Below, in pieces: positions 36,641 to 48,900 of a stretch of DNA of 64,000 bases. Below the pieces are notes generated by a model. It ran no database searches. It saw only the letters and a program-made list of their open reading frames with translations, and had not been told where the DNA came from. Position numbers and translations under genes: made by a program. Source of the stretch: Plasmodium malariae (lineage: Eukaryota; Apicomplexa; Aconoidasida; Haemosporida; Plasmodiidae); NCBI RefSeq assembly GCF_900090045.1, contig NC_041780.1:204501-268500 (forward strand). Direction: 5' to 3'. Position 1 is the stretch's first letter. Each line of letters opens with the position of its first letter.

Positions 36641-39600
36641 TTATTTCTCCATTTGTTCCCAAACGCAAATGTTTCCATTAGACAACGAACAGTATAGTTT
36701 GTTATTTTCTAATATAACGTTCTAAAAAAAAAAATTAGAAAAAGTAAATGTTTTAAATCATTATAAAAATGGCATTTTTTTTTTTTTTTTTTTTTCTTGT
36801 TTCTTTACTTTTATTGGAAACTCATGCTTTAATGCCCTAACAAACTTCCTTTCTGTAATGTCAAATCTAAAAAAAAATAAGAAATTAAGAATTATAATCC
36901 ATAATTATAAAAAATTTATACGTTAAACTAAATTTATTTTACATTTTTATTGTGTGATCTTCGGAAGCTATAAATAAATATTTATTGTTATTATCCATTG
37001 GGCATTTATTTGCACTTGATGGTCCTAGTTAATAGTACAACAAAAAAAAAAAATTAATAATACTAATAATAATAATGTAATGAAAAAAAAGATAGAAAAT
37101 AAAATTAAATGAGTACATGATTAATATGTGTAATATACAACAACAAAAAAAAAAAAATAAAATAAAATAAAATAAAACAGTAGAAAAATAAAATTAAGAA
37201 AATATGTTTAATGTAAAAACCTGCGTCTAGATTAATGAGACATTTATTCGTTCGGATGTCCCAAATTTTAACAACACCACCAGAATCACAAGAGTATATC
37301 CATTTTGCCTGAATATAAATGTTTACATTATTAATTTTTTATATTTTTCTTAGAAAGTATTAAATTTTTTCCATATTTTATGATTTAATTTATTACATCT
37401 GTGCTGAAATTAGAATAGCTGCATGGAAAATGATGTCCATAAAAAGTATTTTCGCACAGTCCACTTCTCATATCCCAGATTGATACCTACACAAAAGTGA
37501 ATACATATTTTTCTTTTTATTTTTTTATTTTCTTCTCTCTTTAAAAAAAAAAAAAAAGAATTAATATAATAAAAATATATTTCGAATTACCGTTTTATCA
37601 ACAGATGCACTAACGAGGGTACTAAAAAATGGATGAAAATTTACACAATTCACACTATCAACGTGCCCTCTTAAAATTTGTCTTTGTCGTAAACTATTCA
37701 TATCAAATATTCTAATTGTTTGATCCATAGAGGCAGATGCAAAAAAATCACCTATGAGATAAACATTAAAATATCAGCTTGATATTACGTACGTTTGTCT
37801 TATGTATATATATACGTGGGTAAAAATATATGTATATGGATATATAAGTGAATACGTATTTATACTTGCTGGAATATAAACATCCTAAAATATTCTTACA
37901 TTGCAACTATCATATATTCATATACATACATATGCAGATTCAATATTGTGTTTTTTTTATTTGTTTAAAACCTTCATAATGAAATGATAAACTCCATATA
38001 GGTCCTGTTGAGTTTTTAAAAGTATGAACACATTTTTCTTTAATCATATCCCATAATTTTATCTTAGAATCTCCACTACAAGTACATAAAATATTCCCTT
38101 CCTTATTAAAGCAAATATCGCCTATCCATTTTTTGTGAGCTTGTGAAGCCATCACTAATTCATAATTTGTTGCACTCCATGTTTTCCATTGTCCATCATC
38201 TCCTCCAGTTGCTAACAAATGAACTTTATTATTATATGCAAGACCTGACACTGCATTATTATGAGCATTAAAAGATTTTTCAATATTTAAGGAGAAAATA
38301 CATAAATTAAAATTTTCTTTATCTTCATTTTCATTCATTTCACAAGGGGCACTTTCTTTATTAGGCCAAGGAGTATCTTCTCTTTTGGTGTCTATTTTTC
38401 CTAAATCTTTTTTATCCCGTTTTGAAGTAATATTCTGAGGTACATTATTACTGCTCTTTTCGTGGATGGAGGAAATATTAGCTATTGAAGAATCTGATTT
38501 ACTACTTTCTAACAAATCTTTCAATCTTTCGATATACTTATTTAAGCCTTCAATTTTAGTGTCCCTTTTTTCTTTTTCCAGGACAGCAAGCATTTTTTCC
38601 TTAAGCACAGACTTTAAAATGGAAAAAAAAGTAATGCATAACGAACGTTACATATATAAATATATGTATATACACTATTTATATATGCCTTTGAATTTTT
38701 AATTGTTTAAAATTTGGTACTAATACTTTAGATTAAAAAAGAGATTTAACTTTTGCGCATACTTCGTATTTGGTTCTTATTTCCTCTACTGAATTTTGAA
38801 ATTTTTCAATTTCCTTTTTTTGTTTCTGTATTTCTTCTATTAAAAATAAAAATTATTAATTTAAAATTATTATTTTTCATTGAAATAAAAAAAATGTTTT
38901 ATTATTAATCCATTATTTAAATAGACTGAACAAATTATTTTAGTTATTACTATTTAGAGTCTCCTTTTCTTGTAGAACTCGCTTATGATGCATTAAATAG
39001 TAATCTCTTTCTTTTATTGTTTTTTGAACTTTTTTACTAACATAAAAAAAAAAAAAAGTTAGAATGTAAAAGGTTAATTATATGTAGAATGATTTAATAA
39101 TTCTTTCTTTTAAATTTTGTTTCTACTACAAACTATTACTTTGCATCTTCCAGAGAATTTTGAATTTCTTTTGTAAATTTTTCATGATTCAAAAAATCAT
39201 TTCTTAAAAGCTCATTTTGGGTAAATATATCTTCATGTCGTGTTTTCCTCAACTTATTAATATCATCGCCAAACTTCTTCACATATTCCTTCTAATGTAG
39301 AATAGTTTTAATATATGTTTCTTCCTTTTCATATTTTATTATTCTCATGCAAAAAGACATTTGGTCGTCATATAATAAAAGTCGAAAAAGGATGAAAAAT
39401 GAATAAAGAAAATAATTGTAACTAAAAGAAATTTAAAAAATAAGATGAATACATAAAAAACAATATATGAATGCAACCTCAAACACTTCAAGTGATTCCA
39501 CGAATTCGTGCTCAACCATAAAATTGTATATGAAAGATAATGCCATAGACACGTATTTTTCATCAATTGGAAACGTTTTTGAGTTCTTTTCTCCTTTGAA

Positions 39601-40075
39601 GAAGTATAAAGAAATATGTGACATATAAAAACATGTTAAAAGAATTATATTTGTTGTATACTTTTAGATGTTTCATATAATACTAAACTAAGTATAAACA
39701 ATTATATATATATGTATAATACATATATTTTTAAAAGTTAATCTGTGCAAAATATATTGTATAACATTAAAAAGAATGTTTGCACTTGCCTGAAATTAAT
39801 TCATCTTTATTAAAACTTGATATATTAACTACTTTAGCATTTTTCAATAACTTTTCAAAACTTTCTGAATCATCACTATCAGATTCTAAGTTTGAGTCTT
39901 CTTCGTACTTTCTATTATTTTCATCAGTTTTCCCATCCTCGGTATTGTCGATATTTGTTTCTTCGTTATCTGTTATTTTTTCTACTAAGGATGTTGCATT
40001 GTATTCATCATTATCTATTTTGTTTTTTATCTTCTTTTTGTCCACTGAAATATTTTCTTTTTTTATGTCTACCAT
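36641..40075 (-). CDS. PF20: Axonemal central-pair WD40 protein PF20/SPAG16
   Basis: Twelve exons, 637 aa: 40075-39790, 39593-39478, 39291-39140, 39036-38951, 38836-38763, 38611-37972, 37751-37591, 37486-37397, 37308-37221, 37024-36943, 36866-36809, 36721-36641. All phases agree and every exon matches the family. The N-terminus is acidic, followed by ALSFIYNFMVEHEF, a coiled coil with KERDYYLMHHKRVLQEK (a SPAG16 hallmark) and KYESVLKEKMLAVLEK. Seven WD40 blades follow, beginning NAVSGLAYNNKVHLLATGGDD and including SGDSKIKLWD, ASMDQTIRIFD, VSIWDMRSG and GGVVKIWDIR. SPAG16 is about 630 aa. PF20 sits on the C2 microtubule bridge of motile axonemes. Plasmodium builds an axoneme only in male gametes, so expression in male gametocytes is expected. 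Intron 1 must use a GC donor (TCAG|GCAAGT) to keep frame. Confidence 0.93.
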
Positions 40076-40670
40076 TTTATAACTAATCTCAAACTGTTAT
40101 ACTTATTTATGTGCTATAAAATACTATTAATTTATGCAAACTTGTATTTTTATTTTTATAATAATTTATTTGAACATATATTTTTGCTGAAAATATATAT
40201 ATTTTTTTTTTTTATAAATAATTTATTCTATAAAAAAAATGTACATATATTTACCCATTTTCCTACTGCATTCCGCTAATAGAATATTATATAAATATAT
40301 AGTAACGTTTTACGAATTTATACATTTTATTAAATATGTTTATAATTTTTTTTTTCTTAGTTTTATTTTCGAAATTTCCAAATTGGCAAATGCCAAAAAG
40401 AGAATGTACTTATATGTTTTCTTTAGAAAAAACAAAAGAAATGAATGCTACACAAAAAAAATAAATAATTCATAAATTAATAAAAAGATAAAAGAAAATA
40501 AAATGTGTGCAAAATAACATAAATGAAAAAAACAAGACTATTACTGTAAAAATAACATATCACTAACGGAATAAATAAAAAACAAAATATTTAAAAAGCG
40601 AAAACTTAGATATAGTTTAAAAACAATTAGAAGATTTATATAACAAAATAACAAGTGTCATTTTTAAATT
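40076..40670. other. Intergenic, PF20 / unknown protein
   Basis: About 600 bp of AT-rich sequence, 5' of PF20 and 3' of the unknown minus-strand gene. The short plus frame at 40,239-40,475 has no gene-like features. Nothing else seen. Confidence 0.6.
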
Positions 40671-41729
40671 CTATGTCTTATCACATGACATTAGAAATTG
40701 ACAAGAAAAACTATTTAAACTTAAAAAGCAAGCACCCATATAGTTTTTTTTTTGTTTCTTTATTTTCTTGTCAAATAAAGGATTTACATGGTGAAAAATA
40801 CTAAAATGTTGACTTGAACCATTATCTATTTCATTATTTTGTTTTACACTTTTTTCTATATCTTTTTTATGATAATCTGTTAAAGACAAACATTGATTTT
40901 TTTTTGACTTATCTTCATAGTTAATATGCAAAATTTCCATATCACCTAAATTCTTATTTAGCTTGATATTAGAATCATTATAAAATTTAATATTGTCCTT
41001 TAAATTATAATGTTCTGTCATTATACATGTATTATTTTTCAATATCTCATTATTTTCACGTCTTATTTGTGAATTTGCAATTTTTTTATTGAACTGGGCA
41101 CATTTTATACCACTGTAATTAGTCATTTGTATCCTATTTGGGTATGGGTTATTTACAATGGAATTACTGTTTTTAGATTTTGGAACAGTGTTCATATGTT
41201 CATTTTTAAATGCATTGTACATGAAGTAATTAACATACTCTAAATTTTCATTCACTTTACCTGTGTTAGTATTTTCTAAATTCGAATATGTTATAGGCAT
41301 TTTTCCTTCAAAACATATATTCTTCAAAGATTTATGCTTAATGTTATTTTTATATTGAATAGAGTTATATGATCCCACACAATTTTCGCACACGCTTGTC
41401 TTATCATATTGATGTTTTCGATCCTTATTATTTGAACTTTTGTATGTACCTTTCTTATTTTTTGATTGTGTTTTTTTTCTTAAAGAGAAAAGATTACTCG
41501 CGTTTTTTGAGTTTGCGTTAATGACATTAATATATCGTGTATCTACTGTACTTAATATGGTTAAAATGCAGCTGTTCATTATGCAGTAATTGTAATAAGA
41601 AGGAAGTACAATCCTTTTATTTTCTGGAACAATTATAGCTTCATTTTGTTCTTTAGATAAGTTACTTTCATTCTTTGTTTTATACATGTCACTAGATAAT
41701 TTTTTATTCTTAAATAGTTGCAAATTCAT
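40671..41729 (-). CDS. Conserved-type Plasmodium protein, unknown
   Basis: Single frame of 352 aa. The sequence is Asn/Lys/Ser-rich and hydrophilic, with a mildly hydrophobic patch near residues 42-62 (SYYNYCIMNSCILTIL) and a C-x-x-C (CENC) near residue 114. I recognise no domain. It is less repetitive than the other large Asn-rich proteins here, and its length and coding-like composition support a real gene. It is the last protein gene before the putative centromere. Extra upstream exons cannot be excluded, but the region before the ATG looks intergenic. Confidence 0.7.
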   Translation of the reverse strand: MNLQLFKNKKLSSDMYKTKNESNLSKEQNEAIIVPENKRIVLPSYYNYCIMNSCILTILSTVDTRYINVINANSKNASNLFSLRKKTQSKNKKGTYKSSNNKDRKHQYDKTSVCENCVGSYNSIQYKNNIKHKSLKNICFEGKMPITYSNLENTNTGKVNENLEYVNYFMYNAFKNEHMNTVPKSKNSNSIVNNPYPNRIQMTNYSGIKCAQFNKKIANSQIRRENNEILKNNTCIMTEHYNLKDNIKFYNDSNIKLNKNLGDMEILHINYEDKSKKNQCLSLTDYHKKDIEKSVKQNNEIDNGSSQHFSIFHHVNPLFDKKIKKQKKNYMGACFLSLNSFSCQFLMSCDKT

Positions 41730-43679
41730 TTCTTTATATTCTTTTATTCATGAAGTTATATATGTACATATTTTATTGATCAACATAAAAAAGCATATTT
41801 TGAAATGTTAATAATGAAATTGTGAACAAATATATATATATTTGTCATTTAAAAAAAAAAAAAAACGATTATTACAAAGTATTTACAGTAAAAACATAAA
41901 TGAACAAACAATTTCAGACAGGAACGTGAAACATTTTTTTTATTAATAACAACTGATTATTTTTGAAAAAAAGACTTAAAGGAATAACAAATTAAAAAAA
42001 AAAAAATGATTAAATTTTTTTATTAAATATTCATACACATACACGTGTCATGCATATTATGAGAAATTTTTTTCGTATGTTATATATTTGATTTATTGTA
42101 AAAAAACACATAATTATATATTTCCATTTACTAAATAAAAATATTTTAGAAAAGTTCTTAATAAGACTTCAGAATATAGGACAAGTATTTACTTCTAATA
42201 ACTATGTTCAAATGAAAAACTAAAATTTCCATTTTTGTTTTTATAATGTATACATAATTCACTGTTGTTTATAAATTGATATATGCACATATTTTCGTGC
42301 ACATAGGCTGAAATGTATTTTTCCTTTTCATGTTAATTTAAATGGAAAACAGTATTTATTTATGAAACGTTTTTATAATTATATATATTAAATGCATAAT
42401 ATTAGTAAGCATTCTTTAATTTTAACATACTTTCAACAAGAAAAATATATACATAATATTTTTCTGACTATAGGAATGATATTTACATTTAATGAGAATA
42501 ACAACATATGTAATATGAAATGCAGATTTCTATTTTTGCTTATAAAGATGAAAGATTATATAGATTTTGTTAACTTGCTATCTTTTTCTTTTTAAAATTG
42601 TTATTATAGGATACTTCGAAAAATTTTAAAGTAATTTCTAAAAACTAAAAAATACAAAATATTTTTTCAAGTTTAGTATAGTGTAAAATTGTTGTGAAAG
42701 CACATAATTTAAAAAAAAAATTTTAATTTCATCTATGCTTTACAGGGTTAGTAAATTTATATGTGTGTTTCTTCTATAATACAATTATTCTGAAAGGAGC
42801 ATACTTTGAAATACTAAAAGAATACTTTATAGTTCATATATGTTTACATTTTTATAAATTCATTTTTTAATTTTACACTTCTGAAGGAGGGTTATTTTTC
42901 TGTATCATTAAAACTGAACCGAAGAAAACATTACTTTTTTGAAGGATAATAAAATACTCCTCTATTGATATATTCATTTTTTTTTTATATCTATAAAGTG
43001 TTTCCCTTTTTAAAAATAAAGGTCCTATATTAAGTTAGACATACACAAACGTACATTTTGTTTGCAATTTAATATAAATTATATTTAAAATAAAAACAAT
43101 TTCTTAAATACTTTCTATAATAATAATCTTATCTATTAAAAGAACAGTACTAACTGTACATTGTAATTTTTATTAATTAACAAACAATTTTATGTAAAAG
43201 GAAGAAGATTTCATAGGTTTACTTATTACATGTAATTACAAAAATAATAATATCAAAAAGACATTCATTCTAAATGCTTACATATAAATATGTCAATATA
43301 AATTTTTGTTATATTAACATAGAAGCTTTAACATATTCAAAAATATATAGACATGGTGGAATATTTCTTAATCAATTTTTTTCCATAATATATTAAGGCT
43401 ACATCCAATTACATTCTTCTCCTTAATAATATAATTAAATAATTATTATGTACTTATAATAAAATAGCATAATACTGCTCTAATTATGGTTAAACATCTC
43501 TATAAATTAAATGATACACTAAATATCTATAATGCATATATGGTTTATATATTCATTATTAATATTTTTACTTATTAAATATGTTTATATAATTAAAATT
43601 CATACACATAATAATTTTTATTACACAAAAATAAAACATATAATAAGTTATTTTACACAAACAAATTATTTATTTCATC
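41730..43679. other. Gene-free left flank of putative centromere
   Basis: AT-rich sequence without convincing frames. A 67-codon plus-strand opening at 42,392-42,595 lacks gene-like features. From about 43,300 the GC content falls progressively towards the very AT-rich block. No gene seen. Confidence 0.6.
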
Positions 43680-45970
43680 TATTTATTTAAATTAATACAT
43701 TAATTTAATTATTTTGATTTATAATAAATATTTAATTTAATTATTTAATGAAAATATAATTTATTTATAACAATTATTATTATTTAATTATTTAATAAAA
43801 ATATAATTTATTTATAACAATTATTATTATTATTTAATTATTTAATGAAAATATAATTTATTTATAACACTTATTATTATTTAATTATTTAATAAAAATA
43901 TAATTTATTTATAACAATTATTATTATTTAATTATTTAATAAAAATATAATTTATTTATATATATAATTAATTATATTATTTAAAATTAAATAACTTATT
44001 TATAATATATATCTATAATTTAAATATTTAATAAAATGTATAGAAATTCAATTAAATTGTTTATTAATATTTAATTATACTATTTAATAAAATATAATTA
44101 TAAGATATATTTCTAATAGAGTTGTATAGTAAAATATGATTGATAATATATATTTAATTAAATTATTCAATAAAGTGTAATTTATTTATATATATTTTTT
44201 CATTTAAATCATTTAATTAAATATATTTTATATAATATATAAATTAAAATTAATTATTCAAATAATTATTTATTAATTATAAAATATACTATAAAAGTAA
44301 TTTAAAAATATATAATATATATCAATATTTTTTGCTTAGCTTTGTAATATTTAACTAAAATGAATTAATTATTTAATTAATTAAAATAATTAAATATAAA
44401 TTTATATATTTAAGTCATATTTTATTTATATGTTATAATTATAATTATGTCCATTTTTTAAATTATTTATTTTAATTGTTAATTATATTATCTAATTTAT
44501 TTTAATAATTTTATTAACAAAACATTAATTATTATATTTTTTTTAAATAAAATTGTATTTAAATAACTAATATGATGGCTTTATAATTACAATATATTTT
44601 TTATTTAATATTAAAATTAAATTATTTTATTTTTTTATAATCATTTATTTAAATAATAAAAATATATTCTTTAATGTAAAATTCATATATTAATGATTTA
44701 TATATAAATGTTAATTATTTAAAATAAGATATTTTATTTAAAAAAATATATTAATTTTAATTCTATTAATATATTTCTTTATATAAATTAACTATCTTAA
44801 TATTATGTTAATAAATATTTTTATTTAAATATACTATTTTATTTATTTAATTATATATATATATATATATCATTTATTTCAAATTAATTTTATACACAAA
44901 TACTTTTAATTTATGAAACAAATATTATTTTTAATAATAAAATTAATTAATTAAATATACAAAAACCAATTATTATTAGTATTAATTAAATTCAAATAAA
45001 TTTAATTAATATTATATAATGATTTAAATATATATATTACGTATATATTTATATAATTCTTATTTTAATTAATTTTATTTAAAATACTGTTAAATAGCTT
45101 TTATAAATTTATTTAATATTATATTATTATTACTATTATATTAATTTATAATAATATAATTATACACTTATATTTTATTTATATATAAATACAATTTGTT
45201 AATGTATATAACTTTAACATTTTATTTCTTCTTTTTATATATCAAATAATATATAAAGAATTATATTATATGTTTTAGATTATTTTTATTATATAAATAT
45301 ATATAATTATATTTAATTAAATATATTTAAATGTGTTTATAAATAAAATTTAATTTTAATTTATTCAGAATAATTATATTAATCATTTAATTAATATTCT
45401 TTAAATTTATATTAATATTTTATATTTATAAACTGTATTAAAAAATTTATTACTTATATTAATTAACTATAAAAGAAATATTAATATTCTTATTTTACTT
45501 AATTTATATGATACATCTTGAATTAATTTTTAATTTTATTATTTATTTATTACAGTTTTATTAATTAATCATATTATTTATTTTTATTATTTTCTAATTT
45601 ATTTATATTTTTATTATTTATCTATTTTTATTGATTATTTATTTAAATTATAATTCTTATTTTAATGAATTAATATATATTTATTAATTATTTGTTTTAA
45701 TTAATTTATTTATTTTTTATAATTATTAATTTTTATTATTTATTTGTTTTTATTATTTTAATTTATTTATATATTATTTTTATTTTAATTTTATGTATAT
45801 TTTTGTTAAATAATTCACAAGGTAATGGATTTTATTTTTTTAAATAGAATAATTTAATATATATAATAAAATTATATTATTTTTATAAATAAATTTTTTT
45901 TTTAGTTTGTATTTATTTATAACTTTATAATTTGTGTTTTACTTTTTTTTTTATTTTAAATTTATTATTT
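43680..45970. other. Putative centromere (extreme AT block)
   Basis: A hand count over 43,741-45,780 gives 129 G/C in 2,040 bases, about 6.3% GC, against roughly 13% in an ordinary intergenic line and over 20% on lines of the right flank. There is no open frame above a few dozen codons. The left edge carries 47-bp tandem repeats. A single roughly 2-kb block of extreme AT content with short imperfect repeats in a gene-free gap is the known form of Plasmodium centromeres, one per chromosome. The P. falciparum blocks are a little more extreme, about 97% AT. Assignment is by composition only. Confidence 0.8.
43736..43960. repeat. 47-bp tandem repeat at centromere edge
   Basis: About four and a half copies of a 47-bp unit (containing ttatttataacaattatta and ttaattatttaataaaaata). 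One copy carries an extra ATT. Copies differ by only one or a few bases. The array sits at the left edge of the extreme-AT block. Confidence 0.9.
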
Positions 45971-48900
45971 AATATTAATTTGTTATATTATTGTTAGTGT
46001 ATCTTTTTCATTCTAAAAAATTTGTTTGTAATATATATATTTTTTTTATTATTATCGCCTTTTAACTTTGTGTATAGTTTTTTATTTTTTTTAAATTTTT
46101 ACAATGTAATACAAATATATGCTACTACATTCATTTAAGAGATAGTATACTGCATATTAAATTATTGTCTATTTTATATCTCTATTGATGTGATCTCGAA
46201 TTAATAAATGCGTATAATACATTATTAGACAAGTTCTTTAATGTCTTTTTGATATCATTGTTATATTTTTACAGTATAACAATATTACAATGAATCTATT
46301 AAGTCTTTTACTTTTTGGATTTGTTTTAATTTTTTGAACTAGTGTTTATTTTTCTTTTCCAAAATTTTAAGATAGGCCATTTTTTGCTTTGTCAATGTAT
46401 TTCCCTTTGTAAACACTTTTATATATTTTTTTTAATGTATATTTAACATATTTTACTATTTGTAACAACTCAGTCTTTGTTGTGTAGAGTTATAAAAGCA
46501 ACTGTAATAATAACATAATTATGCTATATTTGTTATGATATTAAAAGTGATCAAATAATTGACTAAAATCTTCAATATATAATAAAAAAATAAAACAACT
46601 GTTTACAGAATAGTAGTGTTTTTTTGTGCAAAAAAATGTTATATGCATAATTTGTATTATTCTTATAAGAAACATATAATTACATGTGTCTAGGACTTCA
46701 GTAATATTAATAAATGTGTAATATAAAATTTTTTTTTCTATTAAATGTTTAGAAAACAGTAGCTATCAGTATTCTGAGGAACTCCAAAAGAGTTGATATA
46801 AATAGAATTACGTAAAAAAATTAGTAAGCATCAATTAGAGTATAGAATTATTTTTCATATGAAAATTCAACTTTTTGTCCATTAGCATTCAAAAACAAAA
46901 CAACTTGCAAAATATAGTTTATAAAAAACATTTTTTCTAATAGTTTTATATAAATTGTATTAACTTTTAGCTGCAACTAAACATTAGCATAAGATAGGAA
47001 AAACGACATTCAAAATATTTTTATAAAATTATTTGCAAATACTTTTTACACATTTATCTGTATCTTGAAAAACTGTAGACAATAAAATTCTTGCAAAAAA
47101 TTAGCAGAATGGAAGCCATATATAAGAAAACTAAATTTTTTTACTTCATACCAATGCAAATAATTAAAAACAAAGAGCCTTGACAATGAAATAATTAATC
47201 AGTATTAACAATTAGAAGCATGGTTGTTAGGAAAAAAAAATTATGATATTCCTGTACAACATTATTTATCAATTACAACCATTTAATTACATTGTGCTAT
47301 CTTAATATGCGCGAAATATAACATTTTTACACAAAATTTTTTTTGATTCATTTCATAAGTCATAGATTTTTGTAAAAACAATTTTACCATTCTTTGGATT
47401 ATTTTATCTATATCGTAACAATGAATATATACATTCAGTATCTTTTATATGTGCTCATACATTTCAACCTAACATCTTAATATTTTGCTGTAATAAATAT
47501 ATATGCAATTTTAAAGAAATAAAGAAAACTTATTCTGAACTTATAGTTTATATTAGGGTTTTTCGTATTACTTAGTAACATCTAATATAAGAAAAAAAAT
47601 TTTTTTAATAAATATTTACAAAAAAATATTTTTTCGTTTTCTTTTCGTGGTGTATGATAATGCCTCTTTTACTGAATATTAAAATTTATCAAATTCCATC
47701 TCAAAGAGATTTTTCCAAATGAAATATATTTTAATGACAAATTTTTAATGTAGCAAGAATGTACTACCTTAATGAAGATAGTATAGAATTGCTTTGTTCT
47801 ATATTAAATATATAAATGTTTACGTCTTTTAGTTTTTCTGAGTTCGATTACCAATTTTATCTATAATTAGAAATTATTTTTATAAATTTTAATTTTCTAA
47901 AAGATATATTTTTACCTTTAATAGAAATATTTATATATAAATACATTCATTTGGGGCATAAGAATTTCGAGGAAAACATAGAATTTATTGAAGCAATTTA
48001 AATGTATGATGTGTTTCAAAGAAGACACAAAAGAATATGATAATGCTTATATAATTTAGCTTAAAAAAAAGGGAAATAAAATACAACTTAAAAAAGAAGA
48101 ATCATTTGCCATCTCAATAAACAAAAAGTTTTTTTTTTCTAATATAGAAAATAAATTTTAGTTTTATACAATTTTGTTTTTCTGTGTTTGTTGTGAGTAA
48201 TTTATTGAGCTTTATTATTATCTACAAACAGAAACTCAATTACATGTAAATGTTTGTATTAAATCTTAATATTATATTAAATAATTATTACAAATACATA
48301 TAGTAATTGGATAATTATGCATTTAAAGTCAAATAATTTTCATGGTAAAAATTTTCAGTTATTCTAAAATGCGAATTGAAAAACCCACAAAGATATAAAA
48401 TTAGAATATACATTTTTTGATAACGAATTATTTCACTGATATAATTTTACCTTAAATAATCTATTATGATATTGAACAAAAAAATACATCTTCATTTTAA
48501 ATACACCAATAAATTTTATTAACATCAGATAAATAAGGATGTAAAATTATTTGTTTATTTGTATTATTATAAATTACAATATATAACAGTATGTTAACTA
48601 ATTTGTAGAAAATAAGAAAAATTATAAACTGTTTTGGAAACCAGAAAACAGTAATAAAAAAGATTTTATTAAATTTTTATCATGAACACTTTTTTTAGCG
48701 CATAAATTATTATATACTAAGGTAATTATGTAAAAAGACATTTGCCAATGAAGATGAAGAACATATTGAAATACTAATAAATTCGCAATTGTCCAGAATT
48801 AATAATATTAAGATGAGCCAAAAAAAATTAACGTGTATCTTTTCTTTTGGCAATTCTGCTAAATATTTATTGTATAATGATATTATATTTACATCTATAT

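Noticed and set aside
46280..46330. MNLLSLLLFGFVLIF as a signal-peptide exon (plus)
   Set aside because: It ends at a stop at once, no clear donor precedes it, and the opposite strand has equally protein-like fragments. Kept only as part of the eroded-tract observation.
47555..47566. attagggttttt, telomere-like
   Set aside because: A single partial unit, not an interstitial telomeric array.
47838..47870. gagttcgattacc resembling a tRNA T loop
   Set aside because: No T stem, anticodon stem or acceptor stem could be formed around it.
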